Assembly (NCBI GenBank): GCA_947625195.1
Contig: CANQNK010000001.1
Span: 62,001-126,000 of the forward strand
DNA: 64,000 nucleotides
Source: an uncultured Clostridia bacterium
Lineage (GTDB): Bacteria > Bacillota > Clostridia > Oscillospirales > Ruminococcaceae
Reading direction: 5' to 3'
The notes under the pieces are model-generated. The model did not search any database and was not told where the DNA came from. It saw only the letters and a program-made list of their open reading frames with translations. The translations under genes and the position numbers were made by a program. This document shows positions 34,412 through 42,143 of this stretch, piece by piece; positions within the stretch are counted from its first letter, which is position 1, and every line of letters starts with the position of its first letter.

Positions 34412-35584
34412 TTAATAAGCGTATGACTGATAAAGCGGAATTTTTACCGTTTTCCCGCAAACTGAAATTTCTGTGATAAGATACGGATCAACAGGTCTTT
34501 GAAACTTCCGGACTATTTTTTGTATGTTGTTGGTGTTCAATTGTGAGCTGCTGTCCATGAAATAAGTTTCGCTGGTGCCGTCTTTAAAGGTTACTGTCAC
34601 ACCGTCTCTGTTCACACAGGAGTTTAAACCCGGTCCTGTTATTTCAAAAGAAAGGCTGCTTATCGCCACATGAAGCATGGATTCTTCATCGTAAAGCTTT
34701 ATTACTCCGTCGTCCTCGGGAAGCTGACAAGAAAATTGAAAGTTTCCTTCATAGGTCTTAAGCGCATAATCCTTTAAAGCGGTTTTGTATTTTTTATATT
34801 CAACTTCCGGGTCCAAGCTAGAATAATCAAGGTAATATGAGTCGCACAAATTCCCGAACATAACGCTCAGCTTTTGTGTAATACCTTGTCCGGGGAGCTG
34901 GTATATATCTTTTATTTTAAAACGGTATTTTATGTCATTTTTTTCAAGCACATCGTCTGAAATAGAAATATCTATTGCAAGATTGCCGTCTTTTGTAACG
35001 GTAATGTTAAACAGGTTCCTGATATCACAAAATTCGTATCCGTAGCTGTTGCTGAAGTCGGTTTTATATGTGTATGTCGTTTCCATTAAGGCCATATAGC
35101 TCGTACCATTTTTTGAGGAAAACTTTTTGCCATCCGATCTTGACGCTGTCAGTATTATGTGTTTTTCGGTAGTATCGCTTACTATTCCCTCAAACTTAAA
35201 ATCTATATTATCGTAAGTGTTTTGAATAACCGTTCCGTTAAAAGGAGTTGTAACCGCCGATAGAACAGCGGCCTCCTCCTGAGTCATAAGGTAAGGCAGG
35301 CTGTACTGAATACCGTCGTAGATTCCCTGAGACAGCTGATATCCTGAGTATACTCCTATGCTTCCTGCCGCAAGAGCAACGGCGGCGATGGAAATTATGA
35401 ATACTTTTTTAGACAAACGGATTTGAGGCGCTTGTCTTTTAACTCCGGAAAGCTTGCCCATGACTGAGGAAAAAATTCTTTTGTTCCTGCGGGAGCTTGT
35501 ATGTATGCTTATATCTGATATGTCAAGCTCTTCTAGTTCGCTTTCCGATATATCATCAAAAAGCCTGTAAAGCTTATCATTCAT
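34412..35584 (-). CDS. Probable membrane-bound anti-sigma factor
   Basis: 390 residues, ATG 35584, 3 nt after the ECF sigma gene. The N-terminus (about 60 residues) is acidic with SESELEELDISDISIHTS, then basic, and would be cytoplasmic. A membrane span lies at about 63-80 (VFIISIAAVALAAGSIGVYSG). The outer 310 residues are beta-rich with no enzymatic motif, and have the general plan of DUF4179/RsgI-type anti-sigma proteins. Co-transcription with the ECF factor is the main evidence for the role: it would hold the sigma factor at the membrane until an envelope signal arrives. Confidence 0.72.
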   Translation of the reverse strand: MNDKLYRLFDDISESELEELDISDISIHTSSRRNKRIFSSVMGKLSGVKRQAPQIRLSKKVFIISIAAVALAAGSIGVYSGYQLSQGIYDGIQYSLPYLMTQEEAAVLSAVTTPFNGTVIQNTYDNIDFKFEGIVSDTTEKHIILTASRSDGKKFSSKNGTSYMALMETTYTYKTDFSNSYGYEFCDIRNLFNITVTKDGNLAIDISISDDVLEKNDIKYRFKIKDIYQLPGQGITQKLSVMFGNLCDSYYLDYSSLDPEVEYKKYKTALKDYALKTYEGNFQFSCQLPEDDGVIKLYDEESMLHVAISSLSFEITGPGLNSCVNRDGVTVTFKDGTSETYFMDSSSQLNTNNIQKIVRKFQRPVDPYLITEISVCGKTVKIPLYQSYAY

Positions 35585-35587
35585 TCT

Positions 35588-36133
35588 TCATGCCTCCTTT
35601 TCAAGAATTTTTCTAAGCCGCTCAAGCGCCCGCCCGGTTCTCTTATCCACGGTGTTTGTTTTTATACCTAAAATTCTGCCTACCTCTTTGCTTTTAAGCC
35701 CGTAAAAGTACTTCATTACAATAATGTCAGAGTCGGGCTTGCCAAGAGCCTTTATTTCGTCAAGCAAAAGCTTTCTTTGCTCTTTTTGCATAATTTCCTC
35801 ATTGGCGTCAGAAGACGTTTTCACAAATCTGCTGACTGTCGCTTCCGCAGAGGTTTGAGAAAAAAGCTTTTTTGATTTTTTAACGGCATATCTGTTTGCT
35901 ATTGCTGAAAGATATGATTTCACCGAACCTTTTTGAAGGTCGATTTTGTCGATTGAACGATATAATATTACAAAAATATCGCTCACCGTTTCCTCGATAT
36001 CCTCCCGCTGTCGTCCGTGTCCGAGACGATTTTTAACTATGGCGTAAATGAGATCGCCGTAAATGTCTATAGCCCAACGCATAGCGGAGGCGGGATCCGA
36101 GGCAAACAGCGTCATCAGCTCTTTGTCGGTCAT
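35588..36133 (-). CDS. ECF-type RNA polymerase sigma factor
   Basis: 181 residues from ATG 36133, preceded by GCAGGTTATATC; the ATG 33 nt upstream lacks an RBS. Region 2 has AMRWAIDIYGDLIYAIVKNR, IEETVSDIFVILYRSIDKI and GSVKSYLSAIANRYAVKK. Region 4 has DSDIIVMKYFYGLKSKEVGR, then ILGIKTNTVDKRTGRALERL. This is a standard small sigma-70 family factor. It is followed by the putative anti-sigma gene. No clear ECF-type promoter could be read upstream. Confidence 0.92.
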   Translation of the reverse strand: MTDKELMTLFASDPASAMRWAIDIYGDLIYAIVKNRLGHGRQREDIEETVSDIFVILYRSIDKIDLQKGSVKSYLSAIANRYAVKKSKKLFSQTSAEATVSRFVKTSSDANEEIMQKEQRKLLLDEIKALGKPDSDIIVMKYFYGLKSKEVGRILGIKTNTVDKRTGRALERLRKILEKEA

Positions 36134-36207
36134 TCTGATATAACCTGCCTTTTTAAAACGTATCATAATATATATAGACGTTATTTTTGAAAAAACTGAC
36201 GCAATAA

Positions 36208-36239
36208 AATAAAAACTGCGAAAAATTTTTCCGCAGTTT
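36208..36239 (-). terminator. Terminator of the SH3b protein gene
   Basis: Minus strand AAACTGCG-(GAAAAATTTTT)-CGCAGTTT followed by a T-rich run (TTTATTTTATT). Confidence 0.82.
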
Positions 36240-36266
36240 AAGCTTTATCATCACAAGCGCTTTCTA

Positions 36267-36953
36267 TTACTGATTGTCATAAGACTCCTGATCTGCGTTA
36301 TCGCCGTAAGAGCCGTCGCTGTACGAATAATCTGAGTTTGAGTCATAAGAATAATTATAGTTGTAATTTTGATCGTTATAACCGTTGTTGTCATAATTGT
36401 AATCGTTATTATAGTTATCGTTGTAGCCGCCCTGATTATAGCCGTTATTGTAAGCATACTGGTTTTGGGTCGTTGATGAGCTTGAAAAAACCGGTCTGTC
36501 GCCGGAAAGATAAGACGAGTAAACAAAAGCGTTTACGTTTCCGTTATAGTCTATCTGATACCATCCGTTTGTCTCACCTATAACCTTTACCTTTTCGCCT
36601 GCCGACAGTACACCTAGCATTGAATAATTCGATCCTGCTCCGCTTCTGACATTTACCTCAGAACTTACGGTCATCTCATAAAACGTATTGTACGTTCCGT
36701 TGGAATCAATGTTTGAGTTGGCGATTGTTGTGCTGTCGCCGTTGTCTGTAACAACGGGTGTGGTGGTAGTTGTCGTTGTGGTCTGTTTGGTCTGAAACGC
36801 CACTATATTGCCCGATGAAGCGTTTGAGCTTTCGGACGGAGAAAATACGGCTCGCATAAGAATGAAGATCACTATTACCACTACGATGAAAACCGCTACA
36901 AAAACCAAAAGTCCTAAATTATTGGTGTTGTTTTTATTGGAATTTGTGCCCAC
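36267..36953 (-). CDS. Membrane-anchored SH3b protein with Asn/Tyr-rich tail
   Basis: 228 residues from GTG 36953, which has AGGAGG 8 nt upstream; the GTG at 36962 overlaps the SD and is rejected. A short Asn-rich cytoplasmic head precedes a membrane span (about 10-33, LGLLVFVAVFIVVVIVIFIL). After a Thr-rich linker (TKQTTTTTTTTPVV) comes one bacterial SH3 domain (VNVRSGAGSNYSMLGVLSAG, EKVKVIGETNGWYQIDYNG). The last 65 residues are almost only Asn, Tyr, Asp, Gly, Ser and Gln (NNGYNQGGYNDNYNNDYNY and similar). SH3b domains usually bind peptidoglycan peptides. The tail is prion-like in composition and may drive assembly or be a flexible wall spacer. Confidence 0.85.
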   Translation of the reverse strand: MGTNSNKNNTNNLGLLVFVAVFIVVVIVIFILMRAVFSPSESSNASSGNIVAFQTKQTTTTTTTTPVVTDNGDSTTIANSNIDSNGTYNTFYEMTVSSEVNVRSGAGSNYSMLGVLSAGEKVKVIGETNGWYQIDYNGNVNAFVYSSYLSGDRPVFSSSSTTQNQYAYNNGYNQGGYNDNYNNDYNYDNNGYNDQNYNYNYSYDSNSDYSYSDGSYGDNADQESYDNQ

Positions 36954-37011
36954 AAACGGCACCTCCTAAACTATTATTTTTATAATATATACTTATCTCT
37001 GTACAGACATT

Positions 37012-37040
37012 ATTATACTAGACAGTGAGAAATTTGTCAA
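37012..37040 (-). promoter_or_regulatory. Consensus sigma-A promoter of the SH3b gene
   Basis: Minus strand TTGACA (37035-37040), 17 nt, TATAAT (37012-37017). The gene-free stretch 36954-37355 holds this promoter and the divergent pckG promoter; about 215 nt of AT-rich DNA between them shows no other structure. Confidence 0.9.
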
Positions 37041-37258
37041 ACGGTAATTTTTAAAAGCATAAGCGGTCATATTTTGAAGAAATACGGCAACGCTTATATA
37101 TAATACACTTGATATTATGCGCGGCAGGAAAATTAAATTCACACTAACGCATTTTGAACGTGGAATTGTTATGAAAACCACAATATGAAAACGGTTTTAT
37201 TGCCGAAAAATGCACGTAAACACGAAGATACATTGTTATTTATTTAACAAAATAACTG

Positions 37259-37287
37259 TTGACAACCGAGTTAAAACAAAGTATAAT
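37259..37287 (+). promoter_or_regulatory. Consensus sigma-A promoter of pckG
   Basis: TTGACA (37259-37264), 17 nt, TATAAT (37282-37287), 68 nt before the start codon. Confidence 0.92.
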
Positions 37288-37355
37288 AATAAATGGAAAA
37301 TTTCAGCTTTTTTGGCGCTGAATATTCAAGATTTAGTTATGAGAGGAGAAATATA

Positions 37356-39149
37356 ATGGCAAGTTTGACAAAAAACCCTAATGTAAACGCCTGGGTGGAA
37401 GAAATGATTGCTCTGACAAAGCCGGATAAGGTAGTGTGGATTGACGGCAGCGACGATCAGCTTGAAGCCTTAAGAGAAGAGGCGTGCGAAAGCGGAGAAA
37501 TGATAAGGCTCAACCGTGAAAAGCTTCCGGGCTGTCTGTATCACAGAACTCTTCCGAACGACGTTGCGAGAGTTGAGGACAGAACTTTTATATGTTCAAG
37601 AAACAAAGAGGATGCAGGCCCGACCAACAACTGGTGCGATCCTAAGGAGATGTACGCAAAGCTTACGCCTATGTACGACGGCGTTATGAAGGGCAGAACA
37701 ATGTACGTTATCCCTTACTCGATGGGTCCTATCGGCTCGCCGCTCGCGAAGGTCGGGGTTGAGATAACAGACTCTATCTACGTTGTTCTTAATATGGATA
37801 TAATGACAAGAATGGGTGCTAAGGCTTTTGAAAACCTCGGTGAAGAGTCTAACGACTTTGTAAGAGGACTTCACTCAAAGGCTCAGGTAGATCCTGAAAA
37901 CAGATACATCGTCCAGTTTCCTGAGGACAACACCATCTGGTCAATAAACTCTGCTTACGGCGGAAACGTGCTTTTGGGCAAGAAGTGCTTTGCATTAAGA
38001 ATCGCTTCGTTCCAGGGCAAAAACGAGGGCTGGATGGCGGAGCATATGCTGATTCTGGGTGTTGAGAAGCCGGACGGAGAAGTAAAATACATCACAGCGG
38101 CATTTCCGTCAGCGTGCGGAAAAACAAACCTTGCAATGCTAATTCCGCCTAAAACCTATACCGAAAAGGGATACAAGGTTTGGACTGTCGGCGATGACAT
38201 AGCATGGATGAAGCAGGGTGAGGACGGCAGGCTTTACGCGATCAATCCCGAGAATGGATTTTTCGGGGTTGCACCCGGAACAAACGATAAGTCGAATCAC
38301 AATGCTCTTGAGTCCACAAAGAAGAACACGATTTTTACGAATGTAGCGATAAACAACGACGATATGACCGTTTGGTGGGAGAAGCTTGACAAGAACCCGC
38401 CGGTAAACGCTACCGAATGGAAGGGCGCTAAGGTAAACGGCCCGGAGTATGTGGCACAGGGCAACACACTTGCACATCCTAATTCGCGTTTTACGGCTCC
38501 GGCTGAAAACTGTCCGTGCATTTCTCCTGAGTTTAACAATCCTCAGGGAGTGCCGATTTCAGCGATCATATTCGGAGGCAGAAGAGCAAAGACTACTCCG
38601 CTTGTATATCAATCGTTTGATTGGAATCACGGAACCTTTGTCGGCTCGGTAGTTTCTTCAGAGACAACCGCTGCCGCTACGGGTGCTGTTGGCGTTCTCC
38701 GCCACGACCCGATGGCTATGAAGCCCTTCTGCGGATACCATATGGGCGATTACTGGGCTCACTGGGTAGAAATGGGCAAAAAGCTCGGCGACAAGGCTCC
38801 GAAGATCTTCAACGTAAACTGGTTCAAGCAGGATGACGAGGGCAACTTCATTTGGCCCGGTTTCGGCGACAATATGAGAGTTCTTGACTGGATCATCAGA
38901 AGATGCGAGGGCACCGTTGACGCTGAAGAGACAGCTATCGGATACCTTCCGAAGCCCGAGGATTTAAACCTTGAGGGAATTGAGGACGAGGTAACGCCAG
39001 AGATTCTTGACAAGCTTCTTGACGTTGACAAGGACCTCTGGAAAGCTGAGGTTGAGGATATCAAGGAATTTTACAAGCAGTTCGGAGACAGACTTCCCAA
39101 GGAAATGTCAAAGCAGCTTGCAGACCTTGAGGCAAGGCTTAATAAGTAG
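37356..39149 (+). CDS. pckG: Phosphoenolpyruvate carboxykinase, GTP-dependent
   Basis: 597 residues from ATG 37356 (RBS GAGGAG); the open frame further upstream overlaps the promoter region and is not used. It interconverts oxaloacetate and PEP with GTP/GDP. The GTP-type family is shown by VVWIDGSDDQLEAL, GCLYHRTLPNDVARVEDRT, YVIPYSMGPIGSP, the kinase-1a loop FPSACGKTNLAM (which includes the reactive Cys), GDDIAWMK and FGGRRAKTTPLVYQ. In rumen-type Firmicutes it often works in the carboxylating direction towards succinate. It is a single gene with its own promoter and terminator. Confidence 0.97.
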   Translation: MASLTKNPNVNAWVEEMIALTKPDKVVWIDGSDDQLEALREEACESGEMIRLNREKLPGCLYHRTLPNDVARVEDRTFICSRNKEDAGPTNNWCDPKEMYAKLTPMYDGVMKGRTMYVIPYSMGPIGSPLAKVGVEITDSIYVVLNMDIMTRMGAKAFENLGEESNDFVRGLHSKAQVDPENRYIVQFPEDNTIWSINSAYGGNVLLGKKCFALRIASFQGKNEGWMAEHMLILGVEKPDGEVKYITAAFPSACGKTNLAMLIPPKTYTEKGYKVWTVGDDIAWMKQGEDGRLYAINPENGFFGVAPGTNDKSNHNALESTKKNTIFTNVAINNDDMTVWWEKLDKNPPVNATEWKGAKVNGPEYVAQGNTLAHPNSRFTAPAENCPCISPEFNNPQGVPISAIIFGGRRAKTTPLVYQSFDWNHGTFVGSVVSSETTAAATGAVGVLRHDPMAMKPFCGYHMGDYWAHWVEMGKKLGDKAPKIFNVNWFKQDDEGNFIWPGFGDNMRVLDWIIRRCEGTVDAEETAIGYLPKPEDLNLEGIEDEVTPEILDKLLDVDKDLWKAEVEDIKEFYKQFGDRLPKEMSKQLADLEARLNK

Positions 39150-39160
39150 ATAAACTTTTG

Positions 39161-39191
39161 CCCCGCAGGGAAGATTCTCTGCGGGGTTTTT
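39161..39191 (+). terminator. pckG terminator
   Basis: CCCCGCAGGGAAGATTCTCTGCGGGG hairpin followed by TTTTT. The same core recurs after the GH5 gene. Confidence 0.9.
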
Positions 39192-39372
39192 GTGCGTATT
39201 ATTCTTTTGGGGTTAAGCCGCGCTTTCACTCGATCAGACCATGTATAAATCCCTATTATGAAAGAGGGGCGACTGGCGAAGTCAGTTTTAACGGAGGCCG
39301 CAAAATCCAAAGCAAAACCGAGTAAAATGAAAGCCAATATTTAAGCTTGGTTTTTCATCGCCCGCTTTGCTC

Positions 39373-39401
39373 TTGCAAATTTTAAATTAATGTGGTAAAA
39401 T
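39373..39401 (+). promoter_or_regulatory. Sigma-A promoter of typA
   Basis: TTGCAA (39373-39378), 17 nt, TAAAAT (39396-39401). Confidence 0.75.
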
Positions 39402-39432
39402 AAACCTCGAATAAAAAGTGAGGATGATAAAG

Positions 39433-41250
39433 TTGGTAAGAGAGGATTTAAGAAACATCGCTATAATAGCGCATGTCGATCACGGTAAGACAACGCTTGT
39501 GGACGAAATGCTTAAGCAGTCGGGAACGTTTCGTGAGAATCAGGTCGTAAACGAGCGCGTCATGGATTCAAACGACATAGAGAGGGAGAGAGGAATAACT
39601 ATTCTTTCAAAGAACACTTCCGTAGTTTACGGCGGTATAAAGATAAACATAATCGACACTCCGGGACACGCTGATTTCGGTGGAGAGGTAGAGCGTGTTT
39701 TAAAAATGGTAGACGGCGTAATACTTCTTGTAGACGCGGCGGAGGGGCCGATGCCGCAGACGAGGTTTGTATTGCAGAAGGCGCTTGAGCTCAGACACAG
39801 GATAATCGTCGTGATAAACAAGATAGACAGGCCCGACTCGAGGCTGAATGAAGTCGGCGATGAGGTTTTGGAGCTTCTTATGGATCTGGATGCTACCGAC
39901 GAACAGCTTGACAGCCCGATACTTTACTGCTCGGGAAGAGACGGAACAGCATCAGACAGTCCGAACATAGCAGGAGAAAGCTTGGCTCCGCTTTTTGACA
40001 CGATTTTAAGCTATATACCCGCTCCGAAGGTAGAGGACAACGGAGCTATGCAAATGCTGGTTTCGTCAATCGATTACAACGACTACGTAGGAAGGATTGC
40101 GATAGGCAGGATAGAGCGCGGAGAGGTAAAGGTAAATATGGATGTTACCGTAGGCGACTTTCACAACACAAAGAAGGAATACCGCGGAAAGGTAGCGACT
40201 TTATATCAGATAGAGGGACTTGAGAGAGTCCCGTGTGAAACCGCAAGAGCAGGCGATATAGTCTGCATAAGCGGAATAGAAAATATTACGATAGGCGATA
40301 CTATTTGTGAGTTTGGTTCATTTGAGCCGGTTCCGTTTGTCAGAATTTCAGAGCCTACGGTTGAGATGACCTTTTCTGTCAACGACAGTCCGTTTGCGGG
40401 AAGGGACGGAAAATTCGTCACATCCCGCCAGTTGAGAGAAAGGCTTTTCAGAGAGCTTTTAAAGGACGTATCTCTAAGGGTTTCAGAAACGGATTCCACA
40501 GACAGCTTTAAGGTTGCCGGACGCGGAGAAATGCATCTTTCGATACTCATTGAAAATATGAGAAGAGAGGGCTATGAGCTGTCGGTTTCAACGCCTAGGG
40601 TTTTGTATAAGGAGATAGGCGGCAAGCTCTGCGAGCCTATGGAAAGAGTGGTAATAGACGTTCCCGAGAGTTCTGTGGGAGCGGTTATGGAAAAGCTCGG
40701 CTCACGTAAGGGTGAGCTTACGACGATGTCTCCGCTCGGGAACAGAATGAGGCTTGAGTTTATAATTCCCGCAAGAGGACTTTTCGGGTACAAGAGCGAA
40801 TTTCTGACCGACACCAAGGGCGAGGGGATCATGAGTTCGGTTTTTGAAAAATACGATACCTATAAAGGCGATATTTCAAAGAGAAGCACCGGCTCGCTGG
40901 TAGCGTTTGAAACGGGAGAGGCGGTCACATACGGACTGTTTAACGCACAGGAGCGCGGAGAGCTTTTCATCAATCCCGGAACAGAGGTATACGAGGGAAT
41001 GGTAGTTGGCGCTTCGCCAAAGCAGGAGGATCTGGTCGTAAACGTGTGCAAGAAAAAGCATCTTACAAACACACGCGCCAGCGGCAGTGACGACGCTTTG
41101 AGGCTTGTTCCGCCGAGAAACTTGAGCCTTGAGGACTGCCTTGAATTTTTGACGGACGATGAGCTTTTGGAGGTTACCCCGAAAAATATAAGAATAAGAA
41201 AAAGAACTCTTTCAAACACCCAAAGGGCAAAGGAAAGAGCGAAAAGATAA
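39433..41250 (+). CDS. typA: Ribosome-associated GTPase TypA/BipA
   Basis: 605 residues from TTG 39433, chosen because GAGG lies 9 nt upstream; the GTG at 39418 and ATG at 39424 coincide with that SD. It is a translational GTPase of the EF-G class that aids ribosome assembly under stress. Motifs: NIAIIAHVDHGKTTLVDEML (G1), a switch I RERGITI, IDTPGHADFGGEVERVL (G3) and INKIDRPDS (G4). The BipA C-terminal domain has PRGLFGYKSEFLTDTKGEG. Length equals the family norm. It is followed 30 nt later by a cyclophilin lipoprotein gene, possibly co-transcribed. Confidence 0.97.
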   Translation: MVREDLRNIAIIAHVDHGKTTLVDEMLKQSGTFRENQVVNERVMDSNDIERERGITILSKNTSVVYGGIKINIIDTPGHADFGGEVERVLKMVDGVILLVDAAEGPMPQTRFVLQKALELRHRIIVVINKIDRPDSRLNEVGDEVLELLMDLDATDEQLDSPILYCSGRDGTASDSPNIAGESLAPLFDTILSYIPAPKVEDNGAMQMLVSSIDYNDYVGRIAIGRIERGEVKVNMDVTVGDFHNTKKEYRGKVATLYQIEGLERVPCETARAGDIVCISGIENITIGDTICEFGSFEPVPFVRISEPTVEMTFSVNDSPFAGRDGKFVTSRQLRERLFRELLKDVSLRVSETDSTDSFKVAGRGEMHLSILIENMRREGYELSVSTPRVLYKEIGGKLCEPMERVVIDVPESSVGAVMEKLGSRKGELTTMSPLGNRMRLEFIIPARGLFGYKSEFLTDTKGEGIMSSVFEKYDTYKGDISKRSTGSLVAFETGEAVTYGLFNAQERGELFINPGTEVYEGMVVGASPKQEDLVVNVCKKKHLTNTRASGSDDALRLVPPRNLSLEDCLEFLTDDELLEVTPKNIRIRKRTLSNTQRAKERAKR

Positions 41251-41280
41251 ACAATCTTGAAAATCAGGAGGTAAAATTTT

Positions 41281-41901
41281 ATGAAGATATTTAAAGCTGT
41301 TGCGGCGACTGTTCTGGCGGCGTCAATGCTTATTATGAGCGGATGCGGAAATAACAAGGCAACCTATAACAAGGACGCTGATAACGTAAAAGAATTTGTC
41401 ATTACACTTTATCCCGAATATGCGCCTATAACTGTCGATAACTTTGAGGATCTTGTGTCCGACGGGTTTTACAACGGACTGACTTTCCACAGAGTGGTAG
41501 AGGGCTTTATGGCTCAGGGCGGAGATCCGAAGGGCGACGGAACAGGCAGCTCTGAAAAAACTATCAAGGGAGAGTTTTCTCAAAACGGCGTTACATCCAA
41601 TACAATGTCTCACCAGAGAGGAGTTGTGTCTATGGCAAGGTCTCAAAGCTATGACTCCGCTTCTTCTCAGTTTTTTATCTGCTACGGTGACTGCTCATTT
41701 CTGGACGGACAGTATGCCGCTTTCGGTAAAGTAGACGAGGATGGTATGAAGGTCGTGGACGAGTTTTTGGAGGTTGAACGAGAGACTAATTCGTCAGGCG
41801 AACTGGCAGTTCCGAAAACACCGATAACAATTGAAAACGCTAAAATCATCGACGATTCACCTGACGGTCATCCTAGAGTTGAGTTTACCGTGAGCTACTA
41901 A
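41281..41901 (+). CDS. Cyclophilin-type peptidyl-prolyl isomerase lipoprotein
   Basis: 206 residues, ATG after AGGAGG. Lipoprotein signal with lipobox MSGC at residue 22, so it is anchored outside the membrane. The cyclophilin core is intact: ITLYPEYAPITVDNFEDLV, FYNGLTFHRVVEGFMAQGGD (catalytic Arg in FHRV), GTGSSEKTIKGEF, GVVSMARSQSYDSASSQFFI and LDGQYAAFGKV. It helps fold exported proteins. A terminator follows. Contrast with the degenerate family member at 21948. Confidence 0.95.
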   Translation: MKIFKAVAATVLAASMLIMSGCGNNKATYNKDADNVKEFVITLYPEYAPITVDNFEDLVSDGFYNGLTFHRVVEGFMAQGGDPKGDGTGSSEKTIKGEFSQNGVTSNTMSHQRGVVSMARSQSYDSASSQFFICYGDCSFLDGQYAAFGKVDEDGMKVVDEFLEVERETNSSGELAVPKTPITIENAKIIDDSPDGHPRVEFTVSY

Positions 41902-41913
41902 ATTTTGCATCAA

Positions 41914-41942
41914 TGCCCTCGCAAAAGCGGGGGTATTTTTTT
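41914..41942 (+). terminator. Terminator after the cyclophilin lipoprotein
   Basis: GCCCTCGC-AAAA-GCGGGGGT stem (one G:U) followed by ATTTTTTT. Confidence 0.88.
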
Positions 41943-42054
41943 GTATTTCTTGTCGGAATTTGTTAAATTTTTTTGTTTTTCTATTTCTTTGATAAAAAGA
42001 TAAGCATCTATTTGTGCAAAAGGTAAATCTTTGTGCCGATTGACCGAAATTTGC

Positions 42055-42083
42055 TTGCAAAGCACTTGTAAAAATGATATAGT
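42055..42083 (+). promoter_or_regulatory. Sigma-A promoter of the large prepilin-like gene
   Basis: TTGCAA (42055-42060), 17 nt, TATAGT (42078-42083), 61 nt before the start codon. Confidence 0.75.
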
Positions 42084-42143
42084 AATATTAGATAACTATA
42101 CATTTATTATGAAGATTATTTTAAAGAGACGGAGGAATTGCCG

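Noticed and set aside
36251..36526. Thr/Ile-rich frame overlapping the SH3b gene
   Set aside because: It is the shifted reading of the Asn/Tyr-rich repeats (AAY and TAY codons read as ATA/ACA); the SH3b frame has the RBS, signal anchor and domain.
39192..39372. Possible small RNA or gene between pckG and typA
   Set aside because: No convincing promoter-terminator pair or conserved frame; a short minus-strand frame crosses the pckG terminator and lacks an RBS.
40860..41357. 165-codon minus-strand frame over the end of typA
   Set aside because: It is antisense to typA and to the start of the cyclophilin lipoprotein, both well supported.
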